Shown one piece after another: positions 50,701 to 59,942 of a stretch of 64,000 nt of DNA. Every line of letters begins with the position of its first letter. Position 1 is the stretch's first letter. Position numbers and translations under genes: made by a program. Below the pieces are notes generated by a model, which did no database searches, was not told where the DNA came from, and was given only the letters and a program-made list of their open reading frames with translations. The stretch comes from Sorangium cellulosum (GTDB lineage Bacteria; Myxococcota_A; Polyangia; Polyangiales; Polyangiaceae): assembly GCF_002950945.1 (NCBI RefSeq), contig NZ_CP012673.1, forward strand, positions 2,542,001 to 2,606,000. Direction: 5' to 3'.

Positions 50701-53324
50701 GGCAGGACAACTTCCAGTGGTGGTACCGGGACAGCGCGCGATACAACCGGACGCTCGTCACCACCATCGAGCTGCTCGAGACCACGCCGGGCACCTTCGT
50801 GTACGAGCGGAGCCCGTTCTGGCCCGTGGACACGACGCCGCCCGGCGGGGATCCCCGGCTCAACAGCCTGGTCGCCTCCGGCCAGGAGCGGACGCGGGAC
50901 GCCGGGCACAACTTCTACTTCACGAGCGAGGTCCGCTACTGGTTCCAGTTCACCCCGAACGGCGGCGCGGCCGATCCCGTGCTCACCTTCTTCGGGGACG
51001 ATGACGTCTGGGTGTTCATCAAGAACACGCTGACCGCGGACATCGGCGGCATCCACGGGCGCGCCCAGGAGAGCGTGACCATCCTCGACGACGGCGACGC
51101 CCTCGTGACCCCCTGCAGGGAGGCCGGCTGCCCGACGCGCGCCGCCTACACGGTCGACCTCAACCTCGAGCCCGGCAAGGTCTACGAGATCGCGGTGTTC
51201 CAGGCCGAGCGCCACGTCACCGGCTCGAACTACCGGCTCTCGCTCGCGGGCTTCAGCGCCGGCACCTCGGTGTGCGAGCCCCAGTGCGGCGTCGATCCGC
51301 CGGTCGTGACGCCGGGAGAGGAGTGCGACGACGGCAGCGCGAACGGGACGCGCTACGGCGAGTGCAACAACTGCCAGCTCGGCGCGTACTGCGGCGACGG
51401 CGTGAGGAACGGCCCCGAGGCGTGCGACAACGGCGTCAACAACAGCACGTACGCCAACGCGTCCGGGGCCTGCGCGCCCGGGTGCGTGGCCCCGCCCCGG
51501 TGCGGCGACGGCCTGGTCAACACGCCTTATGAGGCGTGCGACCTCGGCACGAACAACACCGCGAGCGGCTACGGCGGCTGCACGACCTCGTGCGAGATCG
51601 GACCGTACTGCGGCGACGGCATCAGGAACGGCACCGAGGCGTGCGACGACGGCATCAACGACGGCGCCTACGGGACGTGCAACACGACTTGCACGGCGGC
51701 CCCGCGGTGCGGCGACGGCCGCCTGGACGTGGACTGGGGCGAGGAGTGCGACAGCACGACCGACCCGAACTGCGTGCGCTGCCGGCTCGGCGAGCTGTGC
51801 GGCGACGGCATGGTCCAGGCGGACCAGGGCGAGGAGTGCGACGACGGCGCGAACGACGGCGGGTACGGCCAGTGCGCCGCCTCGTGCGTGCTCGGGCCGC
51901 GCTGCGGTGACGGCGTCGTCCAGGAGTCCGAGAATGAGCAGTGCGACCTCGGCGAGGGGATGAACACCGGCGCGTACGGCGGGTGCACGGCGACTTGCCA
52001 GTACGCTCCGTACTGCGGCGACGGCATCAGGAACGGCACCGAGGCGTGTGACGACGGCGTGAACGACGGCGACTACGGGACGTGCAACCCGACCTGCACG
52101 GCGGCCCCGCGGTGCGGCGACGGCCGCGTGGACACGGACTGGGGCGAGGAATGTGAAGGCACGACCGACCCGACCTGCTTGCGCTGCAAGCGCGTCTCGC
52201 TCTGCGGCGACGGCATGACGCAGGCGGACCTCGGCGAGCAGTGCGACGACGGCGTGAACGACGGCGGGTACGGCCAGTGCGGCCGCGCGTGTGTGCTCGG
52301 GCCGCGCTGCGGCGACGGCATCGTCCAGTCCGAGCAGGAGCAGTGCGACCTCGGCGACGGCCGGAACACCGGCGCGTACGGCGGGTGCACGGCGACTTGC
52401 CAGAACGCTCCGTACTGCGGCGACGGCGTGCGCACCAGCCCCGAGGGGTGCGACGACGGCGTGAACGACGGCACGTACGGCACGTGCGCGCCGGGCTGCA
52501 CGCCGGCCCCGCGGTGCGGCGACAACCGCGTCGACGCGGAGTGGGGCGAGGAGTGCGACAACGTGGCCGACGCGACCTGCGCGAACTGCCGGTTCGCCTC
52601 GCACTGCGGCGACGGCGTGGCGCAGACGGCGTTCGGCGAGGAGTGCGACGACGGCATCAACGACGGCGGCTACGGCGAGTGCCACCCCTCGTGCCACTAC
52701 GGGCCGCGCTGCGGCGACGGCATCGTCCAGCCCGAGGAGGAGCAGTGCGACCTCGGCGACGACATGAACAACGGCGCGTACGGCGGGTGCAACCTCCTCT
52801 GCCAGTACGGGCCGTACTGCGGAGACGGCATCCTCAACGGCGGCGAGACCTGCGATGACGGCGTGAACGACGGCTTCTACGGCAGCTGCGAGACCAACTG
52901 CACGCCGGCGGCCAGGTGCAATGACGGCCACGTCGACGAGGAGTGGGGCGAGCAGTGCGATCCGCCGAACGCGGCGACGGGCTGCAGCGACACCTGCCGC
53001 TACGGCGCCCAGTGCGGCGACGGCGTGGTCCAGGCCGGCGAGGAGTGCGACGACGGCGATAACGACGGCGGCTACGGCCAGTGCGGCCCGCACTGCAAGG
53101 TCGGCCCGCGCTGCGGCGACGGCATCCGCAACGGCGACGAGCAGTGCGACGACGGCGACGGCAACAACACCGGCGGGTACGGCAAGTGCGCGCCGGGGTG
53201 CGTCTACGGGCCGCACTGCGGCGATAGCACGGTGCAGACCGCGTACGAGGCCTGCGACGACGGCAACACCATGAGCAACGACGGCTGCAGCTCGACCTGC
53301 CAGCGCGACAACATCCCGCGCTAG
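47763..53324 (+). CDS. very large cysteine-rich repeat (DUF4215) lipoprotein with fibro-slime/PA14-like domain
   Basis: 1,853 residues from a GTG with GAGGTGT 4 bases upstream. A signal with lipobox-like AAAC (Cys21) and a Gly-rich linker lead to about 17 Myxococcus cysteine-rich units (CGDGxxxxGExCDDGNxxxGDGC) at roughly 75-890. A fibro-slime/PA14-like domain ([31 protein letters not shown]) sits at about 894-1162. About 20 more cysteine units follow to the end. The first set has a super-repeat of about 430 bases and the second one of about 402 bases, four copies each. It is probably an exported disulfide-rich surface or matrix protein. A strong terminator hairpin follows. Confidence 0.93.
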   Translation: MRLRASYLALMVGLLQVAAACGGGSSSTGETGSGGAGSGTGAGPGTGTGGGDGWGLGGGPGFGGQGGGEPDPCDVDDPPPECLFPQEPACGDGAINQASEACDDGNTLPGDCCSGLCEIEPYCECPTPGAPCVLTIACGDGALDPGEFCDDGNTTDGDGCSGDCYFVDPAYVCPTPGQPCTLLYDCGDGRVNGEDQCDDGNEVSGDGCSATCTREAGFVCSRPGQPCSRLAVCGNGDEESGEQCDDGNTESGDGCSSLCRQEAFYVCDTPGEPCELTIRCGDGAVDPGELCDDGNTNNGDGCSADCRVVDPLYVCPVPGEPCLRLFRCGDGRVNGGEQCEDGDDPPVSGDGCSATCMREPGFVCARPGRACSLLPVCGNGNHESGEQCDDGNTTSGDGCSSLCRQEAFYTCPVPGVPCETTIRCGDGVLDPGEVCDDRNTTSGDGCSADCSTIEGEYVCGDAGEPCVLPYWCGDGRVNGAEECEDGDAPPASGDGCSATCTREAGFVCSRPGQPCTRLPVCGNGLRETGEQCDDGNTASGDGCSSLCRQEAFYTCTTPGRPCVSSIRCGDGAVNPGEVCDDGNTAGGDGCSADCTAIDPSYACVDPGEACVLLYRCGDHRVNGSEECDDNDDPPASGDGCSADCRLEAGWICRPGQACTRRTYCGDGALQAGEQCDDGGGENPVGGDGCTSQCRIEGGWTCPPGGGACTPPPEPVCGDGVIGGAEACDDGQDPPADGDGCSADCELIEDGWDCSRVGFPCKTICGDGIKNGAEQCDDGNTFALDGCDDTCRIEPGHVCDELEPQDCSGFSVCGDAVREGTEVCDDGNNTWRDGCTPDCKREPTCAAGACTSTCGDGILLPGDPLEQCDDGNTENGDGCSVECIIEPGYACTTTPTEMRLPMVIRDFIGWCPDSYNTGTSNTDCDANLTDGIVGHFDFEISPSGNQTDNTVRPQLDAQGKPESRFGPGFATPSDANGWTTGQDNFQWWYRDSARYNRTLVTTIELLETTPGTFVYERSPFWPVDTTPPGGDPRLNSLVASGQERTRDAGHNFYFTSEVRYWFQFTPNGGAADPVLTFFGDDDVWVFIKNTLTADIGGIHGRAQESVTILDDGDALVTPCREAGCPTRAAYTVDLNLEPGKVYEIAVFQAERHVTGSNYRLSLAGFSAGTSVCEPQCGVDPPVVTPGEECDDGSANGTRYGECNNCQLGAYCGDGVRNGPEACDNGVNNSTYANASGACAPGCVAPPRCGDGLVNTPYEACDLGTNNTASGYGGCTTSCEIGPYCGDGIRNGTEACDDGINDGAYGTCNTTCTAAPRCGDGRLDVDWGEECDSTTDPNCVRCRLGELCGDGMVQADQGEECDDGANDGGYGQCAASCVLGPRCGDGVVQESENEQCDLGEGMNTGAYGGCTATCQYAPYCGDGIRNGTEACDDGVNDGDYGTCNPTCTAAPRCGDGRVDTDWGEECEGTTDPTCLRCKRVSLCGDGMTQADLGEQCDDGVNDGGYGQCGRACVLGPRCGDGIVQSEQEQCDLGDGRNTGAYGGCTATCQNAPYCGDGVRTSPEGCDDGVNDGTYGTCAPGCTPAPRCGDNRVDAEWGEECDNVADATCANCRFASHCGDGVAQTAFGEECDDGINDGGYGECHPSCHYGPRCGDGIVQPEEEQCDLGDDMNNGAYGGCNLLCQYGPYCGDGILNGGETCDDGVNDGFYGSCETNCTPAARCNDGHVDEEWGEQCDPPNAATGCSDTCRYGAQCGDGVVQAGEECDDGDNDGGYGQCGPHCKVGPRCGDGIRNGDEQCDDGDGNNTGGYGKCAPGCVYGPHCGDSTVQTAYEACDDGNTMSNDGCSSTCQRDNIPR

Positions 53325-53342
53325 CGCGGGGAGAAGCGGGCG

Positions 53343-53379
53343 CGCGGGGAGCAGGCCTCTTGAGAGGCCTGCCCCCGCG
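53343..53379 (+). terminator. strong hairpin after the cysteine-rich lipoprotein
   Basis: Perfect inner arms 53351-53360 and 53363-53372 (GCAGGCCTCT and its complement) with a 2-base gap, extended by CGCGGGG/CCCCGCG with one bulged A. It begins 19 bases past the stop. No T run follows. Likely terminator. Confidence 0.78.
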
Positions 53380-53561
53380 GCCCTGCCGCTCACCTTCCCA
53401 ACGACACGCGAAAGAAGCTCAGGCCGCGCGCCTCATCCTCCGGGGTCGGCGGTACCGCCGCTGGGGGACGCAGACGACGGCCCACCCGGCCGCCGCGTGC
53501 CGCCGCGCGGCGGGCACCCTCGCCGGGGGCCTGCCGGCTTCGCGGGAACCCGGGCCGGGGG

Positions 53562-54725
53562 TCACTCCGGCGCGAGGGACGACAGCGCGGCGCGGGTGAA
53601 GATCTCCGCGACGAGGCCGATGGCGCGCTCGTCGAGGTCGAAGGCGTAGTGGTGGTGCGGCGCCGCGGTCGGGCCGCCCGCGCCCACGGTGAAGAGGCAG
53701 CCCGGGACGCGGCTCGTGAACTCCGAGAAGTCCTCGCTGACCGTCAGCGGGCCGGGATCCGTCACCGCGGCGCGCTCGGTCGCGCGCGCCGCGGCGACGA
53801 CCAGGTCCACGGGCGCGGCGGCGTTGGCCGTCACGGGGGAGCTCCCCAGGACCCTGAACTCGCACGTGGCGCGCAGGGCCGAGCACACGCCGGCGGCGAT
53901 CCCCTGGATGCGGTCGAGCGCGTGCGCCCGGCTCTCCTGCGAGAACCAGCGCACCGTGCCCTGGAGCGACACCCGCTCCACGACGACGTTGGCCGCGTTC
54001 CCGCCGGAGATCGCCGAGACGCTCACGACGACCGGCTCCCCGGGCTTCGTCTCGCGCGAGACGATCGACTGGAGCGCGGTGACGACCTGCGCCGCCGCGT
54101 AGATGGGGTCGACCGACATGTGCGGCAGGCCGCCGTGACCCGCCTTCCCGACCACGACGACCTCGAAGGTGTCGATCCCCGCGAAGAACGGCCCGGTGCG
54201 CGTCGCCACCACGCCGAAGGGCAAGGGGGAGAGCACGTGCGCGCCGAGCGCCTGATCGACGCCCTCGAGCGCCCCCTCCTCGACCATCCGCAGCGCGCCG
54301 CCGGCGAGCTCCTCGGCCGGCTGGAACAGGAACCGGACCCTGCCGGCGATCCGGTCCCGGCGCGCCGCGAGCAGCGTGGCCGCGCCGAGCAGCGCGCTCA
54401 CGTGCGCGTCGTGGCCGCACGCGTGCATCACGCCCCTCATCTCGGACGGGAAGTCGTGGCCCGACCGCTCCTCCACGGGGAGCGCATCCATGTCGGCGCG
54501 CAGCAGCAAGGTGCGGCCGGGGCGCTCCCCCTCGAGATCGGCGATGACGCCCGTCTTCGCCACGCCGGTGCGCACCGAGAGGCCGAGCTTGCGCAGGTGC
54601 TCGGCGACGAGCTGCGACGTGCGCACCTCGGTGTAGCCGAGCTCGGGGTGCCGGTGCAGATCCCGCCGCACGGCGATCAGATCGCGATCGAGGAGCTGGA
54701 TGTCCCTGCTGATGTCGTCGGCCAT
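53562..54725 (-). CDS. M20-family amidohydrolase (peptidase-like)
   Basis: 387 residues. Metal-binding and fold motifs of the M20D amidohydrolases are clear: DLHRHPELGYTEVRTSQLVA at the start, ADMDALPVEE, MHACGHDAHVSALLG (the HACGHD motif), FQPAEELAGGALRMVEEG, and HHHYAFDLDERAIG near the end. The internal dimerisation domain follows GKAGHGGLPHMSVDPIYAAA. These enzymes release amino acids from N-acyl conjugates such as hippurate or IAA-amino acids. No signal peptide, so cytoplasmic. It is downstream of ribA on the same strand with about 37 bases between. Substrate not determined. Confidence 0.92.
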   Translation of the reverse strand: MADDISRDIQLLDRDLIAVRRDLHRHPELGYTEVRTSQLVAEHLRKLGLSVRTGVAKTGVIADLEGERPGRTLLLRADMDALPVEERSGHDFPSEMRGVMHACGHDAHVSALLGAATLLAARRDRIAGRVRFLFQPAEELAGGALRMVEEGALEGVDQALGAHVLSPLPFGVVATRTGPFFAGIDTFEVVVVGKAGHGGLPHMSVDPIYAAAQVVTALQSIVSRETKPGEPVVVSVSAISGGNAANVVVERVSLQGTVRWFSQESRAHALDRIQGIAAGVCSALRATCEFRVLGSSPVTANAAAPVDLVVAAARATERAAVTDPGPLTVSEDFSEFTSRVPGCLFTVGAGGPTAAPHHHYAFDLDERAIGLVAEIFTRAALSSLAPE

Positions 54726-54762
54726 ACGCGAGAGGCTAGCACCCCGCGCGACGGCGCGTTCG

Positions 54763-55554
54763 TCACGAGCTGAGAGGCCCCCGGCGCGCGGGGCGCGCGC
54801 TCGCCGGCGGCGGCTCGGACGCGGGCGGCGGCATGCCGTCGACCACGACCGGGTCGCTCTGCTCGGCCAGGTGCGGCTTGCCCCACATGTCGATGTAATG
54901 CCCCGACCGCTTCGCCTTCGTCTCCAGGTAGAAGCGGTTGTGATCGTTCGGCGGGATCACGTGCGGGATGCGGCCGGCCACGGACACGCCGTGTTGTTTC
55001 AGCTGCTGGACCTTGTTCGGGTTGTTCGTGATGAGCTCGACCGATTGCACGTTCAGGCTGTGCAGCATGTGCGCGGCGACCGCGTAGTCGCGCTCGTCGT
55101 CCCGGAAGCCGAGCGCCAGGTTCGCCTCCACCGTGTCGAGCCCCTGGTCCTGCAGCGCATACGCCCGGATCTTGTTGATGAGCCCGATCCCGCGGCCCTC
55201 CTGGCGCAGGTAGAGCAGGATGCCTCGCTCCATGCTCTGGATCTTCTTCAGCCCTTCGAGGAGCTGATCGCGGCAGTCGCACCGCAGCGACCCCATGACG
55301 TCGCCCGTCAGGCACTCGGAGTGCAGCCTCGTCGGCACGTTCGACGCGCCGACGACATCGCCGTGCACCATCGCGATGTGCTCCTTGGCGTCGCGGTTGT
55401 TCCAGAACGCGACGATGCGGAAGGGGCCGGCGCGCGTCGGCAGCTCGGCGACGCCGACCACCCGCACGCAGACGTTCACATGTCCATATCCCTCGCAGTC
55501 GTGTTCCTCGTCGCGCGCGACGAGCGAGAGCAGCGGATCCATCGGGTCGGTCAT
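54763..55554 (-). CDS. ribA: GTP cyclohydrolase II
   Basis: 263 residues from MTDPMDPLLSLVARDEEHDC. It opens the imidazole ring of GTP to start riboflavin synthesis. The zinc-binding motif is intact: Cys81, Cys92 and Cys94 in HSECLTGDVMGSLRCDC. The catalytic region YLRQEGRGIGLINKIRAYAL and the later NPNKVQQLKQHGV are conserved. There is no fused RibB domain. GGAGGCAGAACA lies before the ATG. A long Pro/Ala-rich C-terminal tail is unusual but matches local composition. No other rib gene is nearby. Confidence 0.95.
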   Translation of the reverse strand: MTDPMDPLLSLVARDEEHDCEGYGHVNVCVRVVGVAELPTRAGPFRIVAFWNNRDAKEHIAMVHGDVVGASNVPTRLHSECLTGDVMGSLRCDCRDQLLEGLKKIQSMERGILLYLRQEGRGIGLINKIRAYALQDQGLDTVEANLALGFRDDERDYAVAAHMLHSLNVQSVELITNNPNKVQQLKQHGVSVAGRIPHVIPPNDHNRFYLETKAKRSGHYIDMWGKPHLAEQSDPVVVDGMPPPASEPPPASARPARRGPLSS

Positions 55555-55826
55555 TGTTCTGCCTCCGCGAGGAGCCGCCTCGCGCGCCGATTTCCCGGAC
55601 CTCGTCCTGGGTAAATGCGCGTACTTCTTACCAGAACACGACGCGCAGGCAACGCCTTGCTGCCGCGCCTCGCCCGCCGCGCGCCCTGGCGGAGATCGAG
55701 CGCGCGAGCCCACGGCGATCGGCGGGTCACCGCGTCGCCCTGGGCTCGCGCAGGTGGAGCCGGCCGCGCCCCTCGAGCGAGCCGGGCGATCGAGGCCTCG
55801 AGGTCGGCGACGGCGAAATACACCAT
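55551..55826 (-). pseudogene. possible decayed VOC-like fragment
   Basis: A minus-strand frame starts MVYFAVADLEASIARLARGA, which resembles the opening strand-helix of a VOC/glyoxalase repeat (YFAVADLxAxxARxxxxG), then turns into Arg/Pro-rich sequence with no further likeness. It would overlap the ribA start by 4 bases. It may be a relic of a gene once paired with the ArsR regulator upstream; support is weak. Confidence 0.25.
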
Positions 55827-55894
55827 CGGTCAGCGTCGCGGCCAGCGCCCTGCGGAACTCCCGGTCTCCGAGGACGTCATGGACGCGCGGCGAG

Positions 55895-56248
55895 TCACGG
55901 TGTGCGGCCGTGTTTCTTCTCTTGTTCTTGCAGCTCGATCAGGTACGCATCGAGCCGATTGAAGCGCTCCTCCCAGAAGCGGCGGTAGCCCTCCGCCCAC
56001 GCGGCGACCTCCTTGATCGGGACCGCCTCGAGCCGACAAGGCCGCCGCTGCGCGTCGCGACCTCGCGAGATCAGGCCCGCGCGCTCCAGCACCTTGAGGT
56101 GCTTGGAGATGGCGGGAAGGCTCATGTCGAAGGGCTCGGCCAGCTCCATGACCGAGGCCTCGCCCTGCGCGAGGCGCTCAAGGATCGCGCGCCGGGTCGG
56201 ATCGGCGAGGGCAGCGAAGGTGGCGTCGAGGCGATCGGGAGACAGCAT
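55895..56248 (-). CDS. ArsR-family transcriptional regulator
   Basis: 117 residues. The winged helix is clear: FAALADPTRRAILERLAQGE, then MELAEPFDMSLPAISKHLKV and LERAGLISRGRDAQRRPCRL. The C-terminal EGYRRFWEERFNRLDAYLIE is typical of the SdpR-like ArsR branch, which usually sits before an AHSA1/SRPBCC gene and does not bind metal. No such partner gene is intact here; the bases downstream hold at most decayed fragments. An inverted repeat at 56278-56293 lies 30 bases before the start and is a candidate operator. Confidence 0.9.
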   Translation of the reverse strand: MLSPDRLDATFAALADPTRRAILERLAQGEASVMELAEPFDMSLPAISKHLKVLERAGLISRGRDAQRRPCRLEAVPIKEVAAWAEGYRRFWEERFNRLDAYLIELQEQEKKHGRTP

Positions 56249-56588
56249 GGGCGAATTTCTTTCAACCTTGGCGTTAATTTACCTCGTGGTTAAGTAAAGC
56301 CCGCGGTGCGCGCTGTCAAGCGCTCGGCGGCGCGCGCGGACGCGGCAGCTGCGCAATGATCCGGTCTCGTCGATCAGGGCGTCGGCTTGCCGCTCCGGGC
56401 CAGGGGTAGAAACGGCGCGCGCCGGGGGCGATCGGCGCAGATCGCCGAGGAGATGCGCTAGAGTCGCGCCACGTTTCGCCATGTCCGTCACGGGACGGGG
56501 CGGCTCCGGTCAAAAGGCCTCGCCGCCTGGGTGGGATGGATCTGCACTCATGGCGTGGAGCTGCCGACTCCACGGGCGGGAGCCGACG
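56249..56588. other. divergent intergenic region
   Basis: 340 bases between the ArsR gene (minus) and the DUF1592 gene (plus). Apart from the ArsR dyad near 56280, I see no other element or small gene. Confidence 0.4.
56278..56293 (-). promoter_or_regulatory. candidate ArsR operator
   Basis: TTTACC-TCGT-GGTTAA (5 of 6 arm positions paired), nested in a wider TTTAC/GTAAA pair (56278-56298). It lies about 30 bases upstream of the ArsR start in a local AT-rich stretch. Autoregulation is inferred. Confidence 0.45.
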
Positions 56589-58190
56589 ATGATGTTCCGA
56601 CTCGACCGACTCACCACCCTGCACGGGCTCGCCGCCGGGGCGTGCCTCCTCTGCCTCTCGTGCGGCGACCCGTTCGGAGCCGGTGACGATCCAGCGCAGG
56701 GCGCCGACGATCCGGGCCGCATGCCGCTGCACCACATGACCGCGTCGGAGTACAACACCACGGTCGCCCACCTGCTCGGGACGCGCCTGCGCCCGGCGGA
56801 CGGCTTCCCGGCCTCCGGCGCAAAGGGCTTCGACGCGAACGCGGGCGCGCTCGCGAGCCTCTCGCCCGCGCTGGTCCAGGGGTACTACGGCGCCGCCAGG
56901 AGGCTCGCCGAGGAGGCGTTCGCGGACGAGGCGCAGCGCGCCGAGATCCTCGTGTGCGACCCGGAGGACAGCGCGGACGCCGGGTGCCCGCGCGACATCA
57001 TCGAGCGCTTCGGGCTGCGCGCCTTCCGGCGCCCGCTCGAGGCGGACGAGATCGCGCGTTACGTGGCGCAGTACGAACACGCGCTCACCGCCCTCGAGAT
57101 GTCCCCGGTCGAGGCGGTGCAGCACGTGGTCCGCACGCTGCTGACGTCGCCGAACTTCCTCCTCCGCGCCGAGCTCGGCCCCGACTCGGCGCGAGCGCCG
57201 GGGGCCCTCGGCGGCTACGAGATCGCGTCGCGCCTCTCGTACCTGCTCTGGAGCTCGCTCCCGGACGAGGCGCTGTTCGACGCGGCGGGGTGCGACGCGC
57301 TGGCCACCGAGGACGAGCTAGGGGCGCAGGTGGACCGCATGCTGGCCGACCCGAAGAGCGCCGCGTTCTACCGGAACTTCTTCGGGCAGTGGCTCGGGCT
57401 GCGCGCGCTCCCCAGCCACAACGTCGATGCGTCGCTGTTCCCGGTCTGGAGCGGCGACATGAAAGGCGCGATGATCGCCCAGGCCAGCGCCTATCTGTCC
57501 GGCTTCACGACCGGCGAGCGGAGGTGGTCCGAGCTCCTCACGGCGCCTCACCCGGAGAGCCCCGAGCTCGCCCCGCTCTACGCGAACGATCCGGAGGGCG
57601 TGCGCGGCGGGTTCCTCACGCTCCCCGCGTTCCTCACGCTCTCGTCGCACGACGATCGGACCTCGCCCACGTCGCGCGCGAAGACGATCCTGGTGCAGCT
57701 CTTCTGCGTCGACATCGCGCCGCCCGCCGACATGGTGATCCCCGATCTCAGCGTCGCGGGCGGCGACGAGATCCCCGCCGAGAACGTTCGCAAGAAGCTC
57801 GAGAAGCACCGCGAGTCGCCCGATTGCGCGGTCTGCCACAACGTGCTCGACCCCATCGGGCTGAGCCTGGAGCACTTCGACGCGATCGGCGCCTACCGGA
57901 CCACGTACCCGAACGGCGACGAGGTCGACGCGTCGGGCACGTACGGAGAGGCGGAGTTCCAGGACCTGACAGGCCTCCTGCCGGAGCTCCGGAAGGACAC
58001 CCGGCTCGGGACCTGCCCTCCCAGGCAGCTCTTCGCGTACGCGCTGCGCCGCAGCCCGGCCGGCGAGGACATGCACGTCATCCAGGAGATCGCCGCGGGC
58101 TGGGGCGGCGGGACGATCGCCGATCTGGTGAAGCGGGTGGTGGCGAGCGACTCGTTCCGCCTGCGCCACGCGAAGAGGGGGGCACCGTGA
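56589..58190 (+). CDS. secreted DUF1592/DUF1588/DUF1585 lipoprotein
   Basis: 533 residues from MMFRLDRLTTLHGLAAGACL with lipobox LSC (Cys25) and GGGAG before the ATG. The set of domains found in planctomycete and myxobacterial secreted proteins is seen: DUF1592 (FLLRAELGPDSARAPGALGG, FGQWLGLRALPSHNVDASLF), DUF1588 (RAKTILVQLFCVDIAPPADM, and the CxxCH motif CAVCHNVLDPIGLSLEHFDA) and DUF1585 (LFAYALRRSPAGEDMHVIQE). The CxxCH could bind c-type heme, but only one is present. Genes of this type are almost always next to a DUF1552 gene, as here. Function unknown. Confidence 0.9.
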   Translation: MMFRLDRLTTLHGLAAGACLLCLSCGDPFGAGDDPAQGADDPGRMPLHHMTASEYNTTVAHLLGTRLRPADGFPASGAKGFDANAGALASLSPALVQGYYGAARRLAEEAFADEAQRAEILVCDPEDSADAGCPRDIIERFGLRAFRRPLEADEIARYVAQYEHALTALEMSPVEAVQHVVRTLLTSPNFLLRAELGPDSARAPGALGGYEIASRLSYLLWSSLPDEALFDAAGCDALATEDELGAQVDRMLADPKSAAFYRNFFGQWLGLRALPSHNVDASLFPVWSGDMKGAMIAQASAYLSGFTTGERRWSELLTAPHPESPELAPLYANDPEGVRGGFLTLPAFLTLSSHDDRTSPTSRAKTILVQLFCVDIAPPADMVIPDLSVAGGDEIPAENVRKKLEKHRESPDCAVCHNVLDPIGLSLEHFDAIGAYRTTYPNGDEVDASGTYGEAEFQDLTGLLPELRKDTRLGTCPPRQLFAYALRRSPAGEDMHVIQEIAAGWGGGTIADLVKRVVASDSFRLRHAKRGAP

Positions 58191-58314
58191 GGCGGCGCGC
58201 GCTGTCTGCCTGCGAGTCTCCGGACGAGCTTCGGCGCCGGTCTCCGTGCGAGTTCCCGCACCAGCTTCCTCATCAGTTTCCGCACCGGTTCAGGCACGAA
58301 GGAGCGATGTGCAC

Positions 58315-59892
58315 ATGAAACGCTGGATCACACGCAGGAACCTGCTCAGGGGCGCGGGGGTGTGCCTGGCGCTGCCGTGGCTCGAGAGCCTGTCGCCGCG
58401 GAGCGCCCGCGCGGGGGACGCCGGCACCCCGAAGCGCTTCCTGCTCTGCACGTTCCCGAACGGGGCGCCCCACCACTGGTGGGAGACGGCGCCTGCGTTC
58501 GGCAAGACGCTGACGGGCGCCGATTTCAAGCTGCCGAGGGTGCTCGAGCACTTCGCGCCGGTGAAGTCGAAGATGCTCATGATAAGCCGCCTCGGCAACT
58601 ACACGTGGAACAAGGAGCTGAGCCCGTACGTCGAGCCGTCCCACTCGCGCCTCACGGCCGCGCTGTCGACGTGCGTCGACGCCGATCAGCTGGGGAGAGA
58701 CCAGGGGCAGGACCTCGGGGCGTGGGTGGGCAACGGCGTCTCGGTCGATCAGCTCATCGTGCAGAAGATCGGCCCGGAGCAGGCGACCCGCATCCCGTCG
58801 CTGCAGACGGGGCTCGGGGTCAAACCAGGCTATTTCGACGAGCGGAGCTACGCTTACAACCAGGCGATCTCCTGGAAGAGCCCGCGCGAGCCGCTGAAGC
58901 GCTCGGTCAACCCGAGGGCGGTGTTCGACGCGCTGGTCGGCGCGGGCGCGGCGAGCGCGGCGCCCGTCCCCGGGCAGACCGAAGGGCAGGCCAGGATCGA
59001 GGCGGCGCGGCGCGCCGCGGCCGAGAAGAGCGTGATCGACGCCGTGCTCGCGGACGCGAACGCGCTGAAGGGCCGGGTCGGCGCGGAAGACCGCAGGATC
59101 GTGGAGCAGTACCTCGACGCGCTGCGGGAGATCGAGAAGAACGCGACCCGCGTCGCGGCGACGATGAACCCGGCGAACCTCGGCTGCGCGCCGATCCCCG
59201 AGCCCGGCGTGGTGCCCGAGCCGCCGGGCCAGGCGGAGGGGCTGAACGAGAACGACAGCACGGAAGCCGGCGAGTACCGGCACGAGGATCACGCGAACGT
59301 GATGACCGACCTGCTCGTCATGGCCATCCAGTGCGACGTGACGCGCGTCGTCACCCACATGCTCGACGACGCGCGCTCCGAGTTCGAATACCGGTGCATC
59401 CCGGAGGAGGTCCGCGCGAAGGTCGGCCTCGAATACCGGGCAGAGAGCAGCCTTCATTTCCACGCCTCCCAGCATGGCGCCGGCAACCTGGACCGCGCGA
59501 TCGAGGACGGCCGCTACCGGATCATCCAGCCGAGCAACGCGGAGTTCGCGGCGATCAACTGCTGGCTCGGCCAGAAGACAGCAGAGCTCGCGCAGCGGCT
59601 CGACGCGATCCCCGAGGGCGACGGGACGGTGCTCGATCACTCGGTCATGGTCTACATGAGCGAGATGCGCACACACGACCACGACGCGTACGATCTGCCC
59701 ATCGTCCTCCTGGGCGGCGGCGGCGTGTTCCTGAACGACGCCCACGTCGCGTACGACGCCCTCGGCAGCGACCGCCAGCTGCGCGATCTCTGGTTCACGA
59801 TCATGAACCAGTACTACGGCCTGGAGGTCGCGTCGTTCGGCGACGATACGCGCGGCGAGCCGAACGCGCTGCTCGAGGAGATCCTGCGGTAG
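58315..59892 (+). CDS. secreted DUF1552 protein
   Basis: 525 residues. The N-terminus MKRWITRRNLLRGAGVCLAL, then PWLESLSPRSARA, is a twin-arginine-type signal. The rest matches DUF1552: RFLLCTFPNGAPHHWWETAP, SRLTAALSTCVDADQLGRDQ, and NEDSTEAGEYRHEDHANVMT-like text (ENDSTEAGEYRHEDHANVMT), with YMSEMRTHDHDAYDLPIVLL near the end. These proteins are thought to belong to the alkaline-phosphatase/sulfatase-like DUF1501 clan, though no activity is known. It follows the DUF1592 gene after 124 bases that contain four degenerate 12-bp repeats. GGAG is 11 bases before the ATG. Confidence 0.9.
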   Translation: MKRWITRRNLLRGAGVCLALPWLESLSPRSARAGDAGTPKRFLLCTFPNGAPHHWWETAPAFGKTLTGADFKLPRVLEHFAPVKSKMLMISRLGNYTWNKELSPYVEPSHSRLTAALSTCVDADQLGRDQGQDLGAWVGNGVSVDQLIVQKIGPEQATRIPSLQTGLGVKPGYFDERSYAYNQAISWKSPREPLKRSVNPRAVFDALVGAGAASAAPVPGQTEGQARIEAARRAAAEKSVIDAVLADANALKGRVGAEDRRIVEQYLDALREIEKNATRVAATMNPANLGCAPIPEPGVVPEPPGQAEGLNENDSTEAGEYRHEDHANVMTDLLVMAIQCDVTRVVTHMLDDARSEFEYRCIPEEVRAKVGLEYRAESSLHFHASQHGAGNLDRAIEDGRYRIIQPSNAEFAAINCWLGQKTAELAQRLDAIPEGDGTVLDHSVMVYMSEMRTHDHDAYDLPIVLLGGGGVFLNDAHVAYDALGSDRQLRDLWFTIMNQYYGLEVASFGDDTRGEPNALLEEILR

Positions 59893-59942
59893 CCCGACGG
59901 GGCGACCGTCCGAGGGGAGCCGCGTTATGCTCGGCGCGCGCC

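Noticed and set aside
47859..53393. 1,844-codon open frame on the minus strand opposite the cysteine-rich lipoprotein
   Set aside because: Its translation is a monotonous Ala/Val/Arg string that follows from the repeated GAC-GGC coding pattern of the sense gene. It has no domain, start signal or plausible protein composition.
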